Position numbers and translations under genes: made by a program | From: Liolophura sinensis | Taxonomy: Eukaryota; Mollusca; Polyplacophora; Chitonida; Chitonidae | Assembly: GCF_032854445.1 (NCBI RefSeq) | Contig: NC_088304.1 | Coordinates: forward strand, 36,568,599-36,632,598 | DNA length: 64,000 bases | Reading direction: 5' to 3' | In this document: piece by piece, positions 1 to 9,715 of the stretch | Numbering within the stretch: the first letter of the stretch is position 1 | How the letters are laid out: every line of letters starts with the position of its first letter | Notes under the pieces: model-generated | What the model was told of the DNA's origin: nothing | The model's database searches: none | What the model saw: the letters and a program-made list of their open reading frames with translations, nothing else

Positions 1-165
1 CAAGTATTGCTTGCTTCTTCTCCGTCGTACGTGGGAAGGTCTGTAGTAAAACCTGCGGATGCTCGTGGGTTTCCCGGTTTTCTTCCACCATATTGCTGGC
101 CACCGTCGTATAGGTGAAACATTCTTGAGTGCAGCGTAAAACACCTATGAAATAAATAAGTAAAT
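1..165 (+). repeat. 3' part of a tRNA-derived SINE (family 1)
   Basis: The stretch matches the 3' two thirds of the SINE copies at 39100 and 63062. It keeps the block around GTACGTGGGAAGG, the CTGCGGATG and GGTTTCCC segments, the GCTGGCC-CCGTCGTATA block and an ATAAATAAGTAAAT tail. The tRNA-like head would lie before the window start. Same orientation as the SLC13 gene, upstream of its first visible exon. Confidence 0.75.
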
Positions 166-663
166 TATCAGTAAAATCGTTTATCCTTTATCCTTTATTT
201 TCCTGCCATCAGGTTTGCTGAGTGGATGGTGACAGCTCACTTTGTGTGCCTGGTCTTACTCTGGTTGACGAGAGAACCAGGTTTCTGTCCCGGTTGGGGG
301 CAGCTCTTCAACAGGTGAATCATATTTATTTGCACAACTGGTGGCCGTTTCTCAAATGGATCATAACGTTACGCCGCCTGGATCGTAACGTTCCGCCTGT
401 CTAATTACCATAACGTCGAATACTGACGGCATACGCCGCTTTGGTATTTGCGACCGACATAACGTTACAACCGCTTTGAGAAACAGATCGCGACTGAGTG
501 TGAATTGAGTGTGTCGTAACCTTTTTCCTAAAAGACCCTGGTAAAGATTATAAAACCATTTAAACTTCGGCAACTGAACACACCGATTAGCGACGAACGG
601 TGAATGTAGACATTGTGTAAAGTTTAATGAATCATTTATTTTCATGGTTTGCATACATAACAG
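166..663. other. No gene seen; presumed intron of the SLC13 gene
   Basis: No convincing exon was found. The antisense ORF over 361-780 is only the reverse of the exon beginning at 664 plus flanking DNA. A polypyrimidine-poor acceptor (ATACATAACAG) precedes 664. Confidence 0.4.
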
Positions 664-758
664 TCGTATCACAGACTCCCTGCCTGCAATGGCTGTTACC
701 TTTCTGCTGTTCGTCATCCCGAGTGCCAAACCGAGGCCATTGGCTAGTTCATCTTCCG
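664..758 (+). CDS. SLC13 transporter, exon a
   Basis: The exon starts after ...AACAG and ends at TTCCG|GTAAGA. It reads a hydrophobic helix (TDSLPAMAVTFLLFVIPSAK) typical of SLC13 upstream of the GGGFAL helix. It ends with one base of a codon completed by TC at 1014, which fixes the frame. Confidence 0.7.
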
Positions 759-1013
759 GTAAGAATAACCTAACTGTCACTCTGAACTGACACTAACCGT
801 AAGGTAATCCAAACTCTGAGATGCCATAAACTACTTGGTAAACCTTATTGTTAACTGACATCAGCATTAACGAAATATAATAGCCGAACGAATCAAATTG
901 AAGCTATTATGTGTAACATTCATACTCTCTTTGATGCTCTGCTTTCACTCTCTGCTCCTGCATTTTATATTTATGCCGATAGGTGTAATATTTTTGACAT
1001 TTGAATCTTTCAG

Positions 1014-1123
1014 TCTCTGGTCCTCAGCCACCATTGATGGACTGGGCTGCAGTGCAGCTTAATTTCCCTTGGTCTATAGTTTTGCTGTTAGGCGGTGGTT
1101 TTGCTCTAGCTACAGCCTGTAAG
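1014..1123 (+). CDS. SLC13 transporter, exon b (GGGFAL helix)
   Basis: The acceptor is TTTCAG at 1008-1013 and the donor AAG|GTAAGA. It encodes [20 protein letters not shown] followed by [12 protein letters not shown]. The GGGFAL motif is highly conserved in SLC13 symporters and lies in a re-entrant/transmembrane region close to the substrate path. Confidence 0.85.
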
Positions 1124-1593
1124 GTAAGAAAATGACACCATTTGTATTTGCTTCTATCATATAATATTCAACATCTCCATACTTTTAGAGCGAAGTCAGT
1201 TTCTGTAGCGCGTTTCCATGAAATGTGTAAATTTTTGGAAATATTGAACTATGTATTTATTTGATTATTCAAGAATATTTAACTGTTACGACACTGGCCA
1301 GGGTTATGATGCGAGCAAACCTGGAAAATTACGTCCCTGGAAAAAATAGTTGACTGATTTTTCAGTGTGCTTTAGTGTAAGTTGGTGTTACATTCTGCAT
1401 GATCTACTTGGACGCAATCGTAAGTAAGTCTGCTGTGCATTTCTAATATCGTGTGGATTTATATGGTATCGATCAAGTGACTGCCCAAGTACTGGAGCTT
1501 CATAGGTAAAAGTAATAGACACTCTCAGCTTGTACTGATTTACACTTTACGATTTATAATACTGCTAATCTGATTGTTGTTTTCTGTTCTCAG

Positions 1594-1755
1594 GTTTCCG
1601 GATTTTCATTGTGGTTAGCTCTCAAGTTATCGACCTTGGAACAGATTCCTCTATGGGTTTCCTCCGTTATCATTGCGGGAGTTGTCTCCCTTGCTACTGA
1701 AATCTCATCAAACACGGCAGTTGCCAGCATTTTTATTCCAGTTATGGCGGAAATG
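1594..1755 (+). CDS. SLC13 transporter, exon c (Na+:sulfate symporter signature)
   Basis: The acceptor is TGTTCTCAG and the donor ATG|GTAAAA; 54 codons, phase 0 at both ends. It contains the signature TE-SSNTA-ASIF-P of the SLC13/DASS family, the SNT motif that binds sodium and substrate carboxylate in known structures. Confidence 0.9.
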
Positions 1756-2204
1756 GTAAAAACAAATTCATCTGCATGAACAAAATTTCGTTTTTACCCA
1801 TTCGCACGATTATATTCAGTCGGTTATTTTGAATACATCGGCTTTGGGCGGAGAGGAGTTCAATAATGTGTACCTCCGAACACACAATTTACTCGAGTTT
1901 CACATGAAATTCAGACTAAAATTGCCTGTAGAATCACGTATTCCGAACACCTGGCTCGGCTGGTTTTCAGATTCTACATCAGTACAGTGGAGTTTCCAAC
2001 ATGACAACTCCTGTCTCTGTCAGGCTTCCTCCCACCGTAATCTTTTGGCTGCCGTCATATTAGCTGAAATACTGCTATCTACCTAGGCAATCGACACGAA
2101 CCGAGTGGTATACCCCCAACTCCCCCGCTATTTTTCTTTTCTTGTATTTGTCCATGTTCTTATTGAATTCATACATCCTGTACAGTATGCCCTCTTTTTG
2201 TTTT
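1756..2204. other. Intron sequence with a SINE remnant, no gene
   Basis: This is the beginning of the 18-kb intron. A diverged piece of the family-1 SINE tail is visible at about 2012-2070 (TCCTCCCACCGTAAT, then GGCTGCCGTC-TATTAG). The open frame 1829-2086 runs through that remnant and is not believed. Confidence 0.5.
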
Positions 2205-2495
2205 GTTTGTCCGTCTTATTCACGACGCCTTTACGACAAAAGGGATAATTTTAATTTTGATATTGTAAATCATCCTTATTTAGATAGCAATATACCAAAG
2301 GGTCCTACATATGACGTATACATATCTCGCCTTGTAGCATTTGACAGATCTTGCGTTAATTGTGATGACTTTATTCTGCGTCACAAGTTGCTAGTTTAAA
2401 AACTAGTTTGTCAAGGATACTACATTAAACGCCTTCATTCTAAGTTTCTCAAATTTTACAATGAGTATAACACTCTCGTTGGCAGGTATGGACAG
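2205..2495 (+). pseudogene. Retroelement polyprotein fragment
   Basis: The reading frame contains YDKRDNFNFDIVNHPYLDSN followed by VYISRLVAFDRS, a pattern I know from the region downstream of reverse transcriptase in retroelement polyproteins of marine invertebrates. An in-frame TAA at 2397-2399 interrupts it, after which the same frame resumes (KLVCQGYYIKRL...) to about 2490. A more decayed copy of the same segment lies at 42590-42790. The exact element class is not resolved. Confidence 0.55.
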
Positions 2496-2544
2496 AGCGT
2501 TCAGATGCACAATCTGCATTGTGATCAACCACATAGACGGCGCT

Positions 2545-2980
2545 GTTATCTATGTACATATCTATCGCGTACATGGTATTTAACAACATAGAAGGCGCTC
2601 GTTGCCCAGTGTTACCGTCTATCTTGCATGTCACGTGTAACATCATAGATGGCGCCTCTTGTAGCATGAGATCTTTACATATTAACGGGAAAGACGTAAT
2701 CATCCGTTACTTTTGAATCACAGTGTGATTGGTTAGGGTCTGTAACGCTCGTCATTTTCAAACTATATCTAATACCGCTTAACCTGGGGCTAGGGGACGT
2801 AAAAGTAGCCATGCTAATTACATCAGCATGATGCCTTTATGAACAGTTGCAATCAAAGCGCGACTGAGATACTTGTTTACCTGTTATTTGACATGGAACT
2901 CATTCACGGACTACGAATTTGAACTTTGATATGGAATTCATGCCTGGAATATTCATTGTCTGCCCGGCATCATTGAAAAC
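2545..2980 (+). repeat. Dispersed repeat, left half (Polinton target)
   Basis: This half and its continuation after the Polinton (19324-19505) align along their whole length with 44978-45613. Shared stretches include GTACATATCTATCGCG, CATAGATGGCGCCTCTTGTAG, TTACTTTTGAATCACA and GAATTTGAACTTTGATATGG. The motif CATAGANGGCGC recurs three times nearby (about 2530, 2590, 2645). The function and class of the repeat are unknown. Confidence 0.75.
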
Positions 2981-3069
2981 AGTAGTATACACATCATAGG
3001 TTCTGGCACACCCTCCCCTTGGGGCCCTCTCCATAACAAATAGAGCCCCCACCCCCCTTTCCCTGCTTC
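2981..3069 (+). repeat. Polinton left terminal inverted repeat
   Basis: Eighty-nine bases match the reverse complement of 19230-19318 with few mismatches, including GGTTCTGGCACACCCTCCCC, TTGGGGCCCT and AACAAATAGAG. Similarity stops after CCCTGCTTC. Confidence 0.93.
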
Positions 3070-3132
3070 TGGGGGTTCTATTAGACATACCCATCGCACC
3101 TGGTATGCTTCTACACCAAGCGTGTATACAAC

Positions 3133-3411
3133 ATGCGAAAGGGTTACAATAATTGCCGGTGGCTTCTCATCTGCTCCACGGAGCTCTGTGGTAAGAGTTG
3201 TCTGGGGGAGTACTGCGGGGGTCATTTATACCGTCTGCGGCGGGGTCCTGGCTCCCAGCCATGTATTAGCTGTGGTCGGGGCGTTAAAAACCGATTTCGG
3301 CTTTGCATGGCCTGCGGATATAATATGGTCCAGACGCGTGAAAGGAAGTGGAGGCACAAGGCTTTCTTGAACGAGTTCAAACGGCTGGCGGCTATAGAAA
3401 TTTACAATTAG
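3133..3411 (+). CDS. Polinton small Cys-rich (putative zinc-binding) protein, 92 aa
   Basis: The ORF is open from ATG at 3133 to TAG at 3409-3411. The product carries cysteine pairs (CxxC at CISC and CMAC, and other Cys at CGKSC, EYC) arranged like a zinc ribbon or treble clef, then a basic tail (RERKWRHKAFLNEFKRLAA). Similar small Cys-rich ORFs occur next to the terminal repeat ahead of the polymerase in other Polintons, as far as I recall. The role is unknown; nucleic-acid binding is an inference. It is one of the few undamaged ORFs in this element. Confidence 0.65.
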   Translation: MRKGYNNCRWLLICSTELCGKSCLGEYCGGHLYRLRRGPGSQPCISCGRGVKNRFRLCMACGYNMVQTRERKWRHKAFLNEFKRLAAIEIYN

Positions 3412-3444
3412 AGAGTCGTGTGCATAGTTACACCGACTCGTACA

Positions 3445-6400
3445 ATGAGGCACCATCAAAAAGCGCGAGCACTACGGGAGGAGTTTGAGACGCTCCTAGG
3501 TGTGCGGCCCAAGTACCCACGATCCCGCAATGCCTTGGAAGAATTGCAGGGGATCCTCGACAGGCATGAAACGGCTGTGGCTGAGCGGCTGCAAGACATC
3601 AAGAACTCCCGAAGTAACGAGGAGTTGAAGCAAGACGTCAAGAACCCCCTCAGTAACGAGGAGTTGGATGAATTGCTAGGTGGAATACAGGGTGAAAAGA
3701 AACTAGAATCCATTAACACCGGCAGGGCCATAAGGAATCTCCTGCGGGTGTGGCAGATGGGTGTACCCGAAGGTGTTTGGACGGACCCCGTAGCCTTCTT
3801 AGAAGAAATTCGAGCCAGTATTCGCGAGAAGCTAGAAGAAGAGATCCTGGCACTCAACGGGGTTAAGTTCCAACTAGGCCTCAGGGTTCAGCTGCGAAAG
3901 GCCCACGCCGATGGCAGTGACGAGTATACCAACCCAGTACTCCGCAGCAAGCAGGAGGCCCTCCTAGAGGTCGGTGGCATTGACGGAGCTCTAAATAAGG
4001 TCTTCCCCACCATCCAGGAGGCGCTAGAAAAATGGACGCAGCGAGGGTCAGGGTGGGCTGTAAATAGCGTGCAAACACTCTGGCTTGACATTGCAAGGTA
4101 TCAGCCGCTGAGAGGCGGGTCCTACATCCCCCTACCTGCAGCCGTGAGTAACAAGAAAGCAGTCATCAACGTGAAGAACAAAGACGACGACTGCCTGCGA
4201 TGGGCACTCGGTCTGCCTTATTTCCAGCCGCCAGAAACCCCCAGAGACCAACAAAGTATCCCACCAATGAAGGTCTTGACTTTGGGGGGATCGACGCCCC
4301 CACACCCATCTCTCAGATCCCTAAAGTGGAGGAAAAGAACGATCTCGCCAACAACGTGTTCGGGTGGGACAAGGGTGTGATCGTGCACCGCCTCAGCAAG
4401 AAGCCCGGCGACACGCCGGGAATCAATCTGCTGCTGATTTAGAAGGCAGGCAAATTCAATTATACATGGATAAAAGACCTCAATCGGCTCCTATACCAAG
4501 AAAGTAAGGCGCCAAATCGCAAACACTTCTGCGAGCGCTGCCTACACGGCTACACAATGGAGGACCTGCTCGAGGCGCATAAGCTGGAATGCCGAGGGAT
4601 TGGCCAGACGGTGGTGAGGGTGGAGATGCCCCAGGAGGGGGAAAACAAAGTTCTCCTTCCAGAACCACCACAAACAGCTACCGGTTCCGTTCAACATATA
4701 TGCCGACTTCGAGGCTCTGACCAAAAAGGTTGAAGGCCCGCCGCCCAGCCCCAGAGAGCAGCACTCAAAAGACCCAGCACCACGAGCCCTGCAGTTACTG
4801 CTATGTTGTGGTGCGTTGCGAATACAGAGGCTCTGTCGCGACGGAACACTTCCTCAGCGCTCTCCGGCAAGAGGAGCGGGAAATCCAAAATGTTCTAGCC
4901 AACCCTATAGCCATGAGGATGACTCCCCAGGACTGGCAGGCCCACAACAACGCCACAACCTGTCACGTGTGTGAGAAGCCTCTAGGCGTCGATTCTGTGT
5001 GCGATCACTGCCATATCACCGGCAAGTACAGAGGCGCGGCCCATAACGCATGCAACCTAAAGTTGCGGTTGGGTCCCAAGACAGCCATACCAGTAGTCTT
5101 CCACAACCTACGGGGCTACGACGGGCACCTCCTGATGCAAGCCATAAGTAAGGTGGAGGCCCGCATCTCCTGCATCTCCTGCATCTCCTGCATCCCCAAC
5201 AACACGGAAAAGTACATCTCCTTCTCGCTGGGGCAGCTCCGCTTCATCGACAGCGTTCAATTCTTACCGACTTCCCTTGACAATCTGGTAGAGGCCAACA
5301 AATCTGAGGCTTTCCACATCACAGCCCGGTTTGAGCCTGCCGAAGAAAAACGTAAGTTACTCATGCGCAAGGGTGTCTACCCCTATGAGTATATGGATTC
5401 CTGGGAGTGCTTCGACGAGTCCAGCCCCCGACCCAAAGAGGCTTTCTACAGTAAGCTCAAAGTCGGAGGCATTAGCGATGAGGACTACATACCTCAACAG
5501 GTATGGAAAGTATTTGACTGCACCAATCTGGGAGACTACACAGACATTTACTGTCGCACAGACGTGCTTCTGTTGGCCGATGTGTTTGAGGCCTTCCGGA
5601 AGACTTGTTTACGGAAGTATGGATTGGACCCCGCTCACTAATTTACGAGCCCAGGTCTCTCGTGGGATGCGCTGTTCAAGAAGACTGGGGTAGAGCTGGA
5701 GCTGTTGACCGACTACGACCAACATCTCTTCATTGAGAAGGGGTTGCGAGTTTATGGGTCCATGGTAAGTAAGCGATACGCCAAAGCAAATAATCCGCAT
5801 GTGGAGGGATACAATCCCGAAAGCCCAAACAGCTACATCCAATACCTAGACGCCAATAATCTATATGGCTGGGCTATGAGTCAGTACCTTCCAACGGGCA
5901 GCTTCCAGTGGGTAGATGACGCGCGGCGTCTCGGCGAAACGATTGCTACCCACCCCCACGACAGTCCTTTCGGTTGCATCCTCGAGGTCGACCTAGAGTG
6001 TCCGGCCGGCCTACATAACGCACATAACGGCTACCCATTAGCCCCGGAGCGTCTGGTGGTCCAGAAGGAGTGGATGTCAGACTATCAGCACGGCCTTCTC
6101 GGCAAGAAAGCGCCTACCGAGGTCGAAAAGCTGGCCCCCAACCACCGCAACAAGGAACGGTACGTCCTGCACTACCGGAACCTACAGCTGTATCTATCTC
6201 TGGGAATGCGCCTGACAAAGGTTCACCGGGCCCTGAGATTCGCCCAGAGCCCTTGGATGGAACCCTATATCAGGATGAACAACGAGCTCGGAAAAACGGC
6301 CGCGAGTAAATTCGAGAAGGACTTGTACAAGCTAATGAACAACTCGGTCTTCGGAAAAACTATGGAGAACCTTCGCAAGCGTGTTGACGTCAAGCTGGTA

Positions 6401-7094
6401 CGCTCTGGAGAAGACGACAAGCTCCGACGCTTGATAGCCAGCCCGAGCTTCGCACGGGCAAACATATTTGATGATGACCTCGCAGCGATTCAGATGCACA
6501 AGACCCGTCTAGTCCTAAACCGACCTTTCTACGTGGGCATGAGCATTCTAGATCTCTCCAAGCACCTGATGTACAACTTCTACTACAACTACATGGAGGC
6601 CCAGTACGGAGAGCGCTGCCAGCTCCTCTATACTGACACGGATAGTCTGCTACTCGAGATTCAGACTGAGGATGTTTATAGGGATATGGCTGAGAATGCA
6701 AACCTGTACGACACCTCAGATTACCACGCACTGCACAGCGTATCAAATATGAAGGTCTTGGGGAAAATGAAGGACTAGTGCGCGGGGCGGCCGATCGCCG
6801 AATACATTGGTCTGTGCCCCAAGATGTACTCCATTCTGGAGGCAGGTGGAGCCAACATTAAGAAAGCCAAGGGCGTGAAAAAGGGAGTTGTGGATCCGCC
6901 ATAAGCAGTACAAAGAGGCCCTCTTCGAGAAACAGATCTTCCGACACGGTATGGACGGGCTGCGATCAGAGTGCCACCATATCTATGGGCAGCACCTGAA
7001 TAAGGTCTCACTGTCCCCCTTCGATAGTAAGCGCTGGATCGCCGAAGATGGTGTCCACACCTTGGCTTATGGCCATAGAGATGCCCCTCCTTAA
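3445..7094 (+). pseudogene. polB: Polinton protein-primed DNA polymerase B, broken
   Basis: This family copies the element's own DNA by protein priming. Visible in order are: a long N-terminal extension (3445-4440), exonuclease motif I with IYADFEALT (about 4700), a CxxC/HNACN zinc-ribbon segment (4970-5060), exonuclease II (FHNLRGYDGHLL), exonuclease III (YCRTDVLLLADVF, about 5550), polymerase motif A (YLDANNLYG, about 5850), motif B (KLMNNSVFGK, about 6340), motif C (YTDTDSLLL, about 6640) and the C-terminal block RWIAEDGVHTLAYGH (about 7050). Breaks: frameshifts near 4200, 4650, 4770 and 6890, and in-frame stops TAG 4440-4442, TAA 5639-5641 and TAG 6776-6778. A 9-bp unit is triplicated in frame at 5163-5193. 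Motif residues are all still readable but spread over separate frames, so no active enzyme is expected. The first ATG is 3445. It converges on the integrase. Confidence 0.92.
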
Positions 7095-7141
7095 CGGCAC
7101 ACGCAGGATTGGCTGGAATGAACATCCTCTTCCAGGAACTA

Positions 7142-8001
7142 CTAGCGCCGTAGAACCCCATCCGGAGGAAGCTGAGCATCGGGAGGCACTATAAGCAACT
7201 CCTCACGAACGAATCCCCGTCGCGGGCCATCCGACGTATCGTCTAGATAGTACAGCACGGGTTCATTAGGCTTTGTGACAGGGCGCCCAAGCCGATATAT
7301 CTCTAGAGACCACACAGGATCAGTCGCGCGACGGCAGCCGCCCTCCCGCTCTCCAGGCTAATAGAGATAACGAACACCAACACTCTCGGGGATCTTCCGC
7401 TCATTAGGTCCAACGGGACGACCTGGAACCGTTGAGGAAGGCTTATGGGGCACCCCTTTTGCCTTGATGGCGTCTTTCGGCTTTTTACCGATCAGTCTCG
7501 TTGTCTTGTTATTCAGAGTGGCCACAACAGAGGGCAGTCGAGCCACCCATTCAGTAGACCGGTTTTCGGGAGGAAGGCGCATCTCCTGGGCGTACTGGCG
7601 TCCAAAGAGCCAGGGTCAACTTGGAGAAGCTTCGGCCATCTCAGGGGTCCCCGCTTGTAAATGCGAGAGAGAGCATCAGGGACTTCTTTGGAATCTTTAG
7701 TAGCCAGAGGTTCCGCCTCCTTGTAGCGAGAAGCGACATCAACAACTGTCAGCGCGTACTTAGAAAATACATCGGCTTGGTGGGTGTCATTCGGCGTGGA
7801 AACATCAAACATAGGCCTCGGTATTTTTCGGGGATGAGGCAGGTATATCTGCCAGATAGCCTGATTTTTCAGCCAGGCCCGGACCACATCTTCGGAGACT
7901 TTAGCCGCAGTGGCAAGTTTCTGAATGGTGAGTCCGGCACAGTCAGTTCGGATTACTTGGTGAGTTTTGCGATTCCGTAACTCACACCCCCAACCACACA
8001 T
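7142..8001 (-). pseudogene. int: Polinton retroviral-type integrase, broken
   Basis: An rve-fold DDE integrase that would insert the element. Read on the minus strand: an HTH-like N-terminal part (AKVSEDVVRAWLKNQ, about 7890), the first catalytic Asp in NDTHQADVF (about 7780), the core segment ALTVVDVASRYKEAEPL, the second Asp in LLQVDPG (about 7620), and a C-terminal region ending in VRYLY at 7361. Two deletions are inferred from family comparison: a small one after HQADVF, and a larger one directly after QVDPG that removes the part holding the catalytic Glu and shifts the frame. An in-frame TAG lies at 7358-7360, after which the same frame stays open to a stop at 7142-7144. The N-terminus overlaps the upstream membrane-protein gene. 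Catalytically dead. Confidence 0.85.
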
Positions 8002-8387
8002 ATTCCCAGGATGACGAAGGTCATCTCGCGGTGTTTTTGATCTTCACTAGGCACATAGAAATCGGAGAGCTGTGGCACTGTGCCCAGCAGCGCGTCGCGT
8101 GCGTCGCGTGTAAGAGTTTTGCCCGTGACCTTAAAGTACTCGCGGATTGCAGCATCGATATCCCGGAACGTTTAGACAGCGTGGCCCTGGCGGCGGAGTT
8201 CATCGTTGATCCAGTCCAAGCGCTCAGTGCGCTTTCGGGCCCATTTTTCCTGGGCGGCTTGGAGCTGTTCTACAGCGCGGTCATGGCGCCTCCGCTCTTC
8301 GTCGACACCGGAACTCCTCAGCATCGAAAACATATAGCTGCTCCCGCTGAAGGCCAAAGCGTTTACGAGGGCGTTGACCATCATCAT
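7957..8387 (-). pseudogene. Polinton small protein with C-terminal membrane segment, broken
   Basis: It reads from 8387 on the minus strand. The N-terminal segment has a hydrophobic stretch (NALAFSGSSYMFSMLRSSG) followed by a charged helix (VDEERRRHDRAVEQLQAAQE) ending in a TAA at 8172-8174. The same frame then continues for about 70 codons and ends with a short hydrophobic segment near 7975, overlapping the integrase ORF. A conserved Polinton protein of unknown function; a virion membrane or scaffold role is inference. Confidence 0.6.
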
Positions 8388-8401
8388 TGCGATGGAGGCG
8401 A

Positions 8402-8644
8402 TTACTTTTTGATTATATTGGGAGGAAGGAGCCCTTGTTTAATTAGCAGGTCCTTCGAAAAAATGGCCAGGCCTACATCTGCAATGACCATGCCGACGTC
8501 ACGGGGTGTTAAGTCCAGCTTCGGGAGGGCTCTTTTCAGGAACATCTGGCCGAGACGAGCGTACCCACTAGCCAGGAGAGAGACCACAGCGGCGTGGTAG
8601 GCCGCGTTGACTAGCACTTTTCCGTCACTGGGTGGAGTAGACAA
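8402..8644 (-). CDS. Polinton conserved small protein, about 80 aa, start codon altered
   Basis: The minus-strand ORF includes LDLTPRDVGMVIADVGLAIF and a C-terminal KQGLLPPNI, a pattern I recognise from small Polinton ORFs. Two hydrophobic helices are likely. The codon at the expected start (8642-8644) is TTG rather than ATG, and no other ATG precedes the conserved part, so translation may be lost. The function is unknown. Confidence 0.55.
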   Translation of the reverse strand: MSTPPSDGKVLVNAAYHAAVVSLLASGYARLGQMFLKRALPKLDLTPRDVGMVIADVGLAIFSKDLLIKQGLLPPNIIKK

Positions 8645-9125
8645 GCTGCTCTATATAGAAAGGGTCGCGACGTGTATTCAAATGGAGATTCTTTTCTTGC
8701 GGCGTGATATCTGCACCTCGTGCCTGCGGCGTAATATCTGCACCTCGTCCATGTGCTGTATAGCGGCTGCGCCAAAGGCGTAGCAACACTAGCACTGCAA
8801 GGCTGCCAGCGCCTAATAACGCCAGGGGCGCCCTCCAGTGGGTGATTTGGTGTGCCTTCGTAGAATCCGGTTCCTTCGCAAAATCTGTGGCCTCCCCCTC
8901 CTTTGTAGAATCCGGTTCCTTCGGCTGTTTCTTGGTGGAATCAGCTGCGCCAAGCAAAGCAGCCTTTGCCTTGCAAAGCTCGTCCTTGAGCTTTTCAGCC
9001 TTGGCCTTTCTCGCTGCAGCACCCGCTCGACCCGCAGCGACTTTTTTGGGATTCTTCGCAGGGCCGTCATTCGTAGAATCCGCTGTCAACCCCTCCGCTT
9101 CCTTCGGGCCTTTCGTTGTACTCAT
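8625..9125 (-). CDS. Polinton Lys/Ala-rich protein with one transmembrane segment
   Basis: From ATG at 9123-9125 to the stop at 8625 the ORF is open (about 166 codons). It has a basic, low-complexity N-terminal half with repeated DSTK units, one strong hydrophobic segment (APLALLGAGSLAVLVLLRLW, about 8780-8840), and a tail with two copies of RGADITPQ. The repeated DNA behind those copies is visible at about 8707-8752. A DNA-condensing or membrane role is only inference. It overlaps the genes on both sides, as is usual in compact viral operons. Confidence 0.55.
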   Translation of the reverse strand: MSTTKGPKEAEGLTADSTNDGPAKNPKKVAAGRAGAAARKAKAEKLKDELCKAKAALLGAADSTKKQPKEPDSTKEGEATDFAKEPDSTKAHQITHWRAPLALLGAGSLAVLVLLRLWRSRYTAHGRGADITPQARGADITPQEKNLHLNTRRDPFYIEQLVYSTQ

Positions 9126-9678
9126 GTTCCTCTGGATCATACGGCTCATTTCTAGGATAGCAGTGGTGTTCAAATGAGCAGTGCTCAGCAGTGGTCAACG
9201 CCATGGTTAACGGTGCCAAGTACTTACCATAGCAGTAGTATAGCCAGCAGCTAGCACTGCTAAGCGCCTGTTCAACAAATGGGTCGGTGGCGAGCTGTGC
9301 CATGAGCATTGGTCGATTCTCGGGTGGGATTGGTAGGAGCCAGCTGGCCGCACTTACATATGATCTCAAGAACATACCTCCGAGACCGTTAACCATCCGC
9401 GCACCGAGCTTAGCCTCGTACCGGGAGTGCAGCCTTTCAGCGTCTTCGTTGCTCATGGCGTCGATCTCAGCGGCTGTTACGTCTTTTCCCAGATATCGCT
9501 TGGCCTGCCCACCCACCGTAAGTGCCGCCAGCCTGTCCCTGAGCTGCCGTGCATCATCTTGTCGGCTGGGATCGGGCTGTTGGCTGGGGCCGGGCTGTTG
9601 GCTGGGGCCGGGCTGTTGGGTGGGGCCGGGCTCCTCCTCTGCGCCCAGAATCTCGTCTATAAGCTCGTCGATATCCAT
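9067..9678 (-). CDS. Polinton conserved acidic protein, 203 aa, intact ORF
   Basis: ATG at 9676-9678, open to 9067. An acidic N-terminus (MDIDELIDEILGAEEEPG) is followed by a Pro/Gln/Ser repeat (four units of about PGPSQQ, encoded by 15-18-bp repeats at 9572-9640) and a conserved core (KDVTAAEIDAMSNEDAERLH, then RYEAKLGARM) with hydrophobic segments. I recognise the core as a recurrent Polinton ORF of unknown function. It is one of the longest uninterrupted frames left in the element and its 3' end overlaps the next gene. Confidence 0.65.
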   Translation of the reverse strand: MDIDELIDEILGAEEEPGPTQQPGPSQQPGPSQQPDPSRQDDARQLRDRLAALTVGGQAKRYLGKDVTAAEIDAMSNEDAERLHSRYEAKLGARMVNGLGGMFLRSYVSAASWLLPIPPENRPMLMAQLATDPFVEQALSSASCWLYYCYGKYLAPLTMALTTAEHCSFEHHCYPRNEPYDPEEHEYNERPEGSGGVDSGFYE

Positions 9679-9715
9679 GCCTATTGGACGTAGGGGCGCC
9701 TACGTCTAATATATA

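Noticed and set aside
361-780. 139-codon minus-strand ORF
   Set aside because: It overlaps the antisense of a good SLC13 exon and has no recognisable domain.
1829-2086. 85-codon ORF in the intron
   Set aside because: It reads through a degenerate SINE tail; no protein family pattern.
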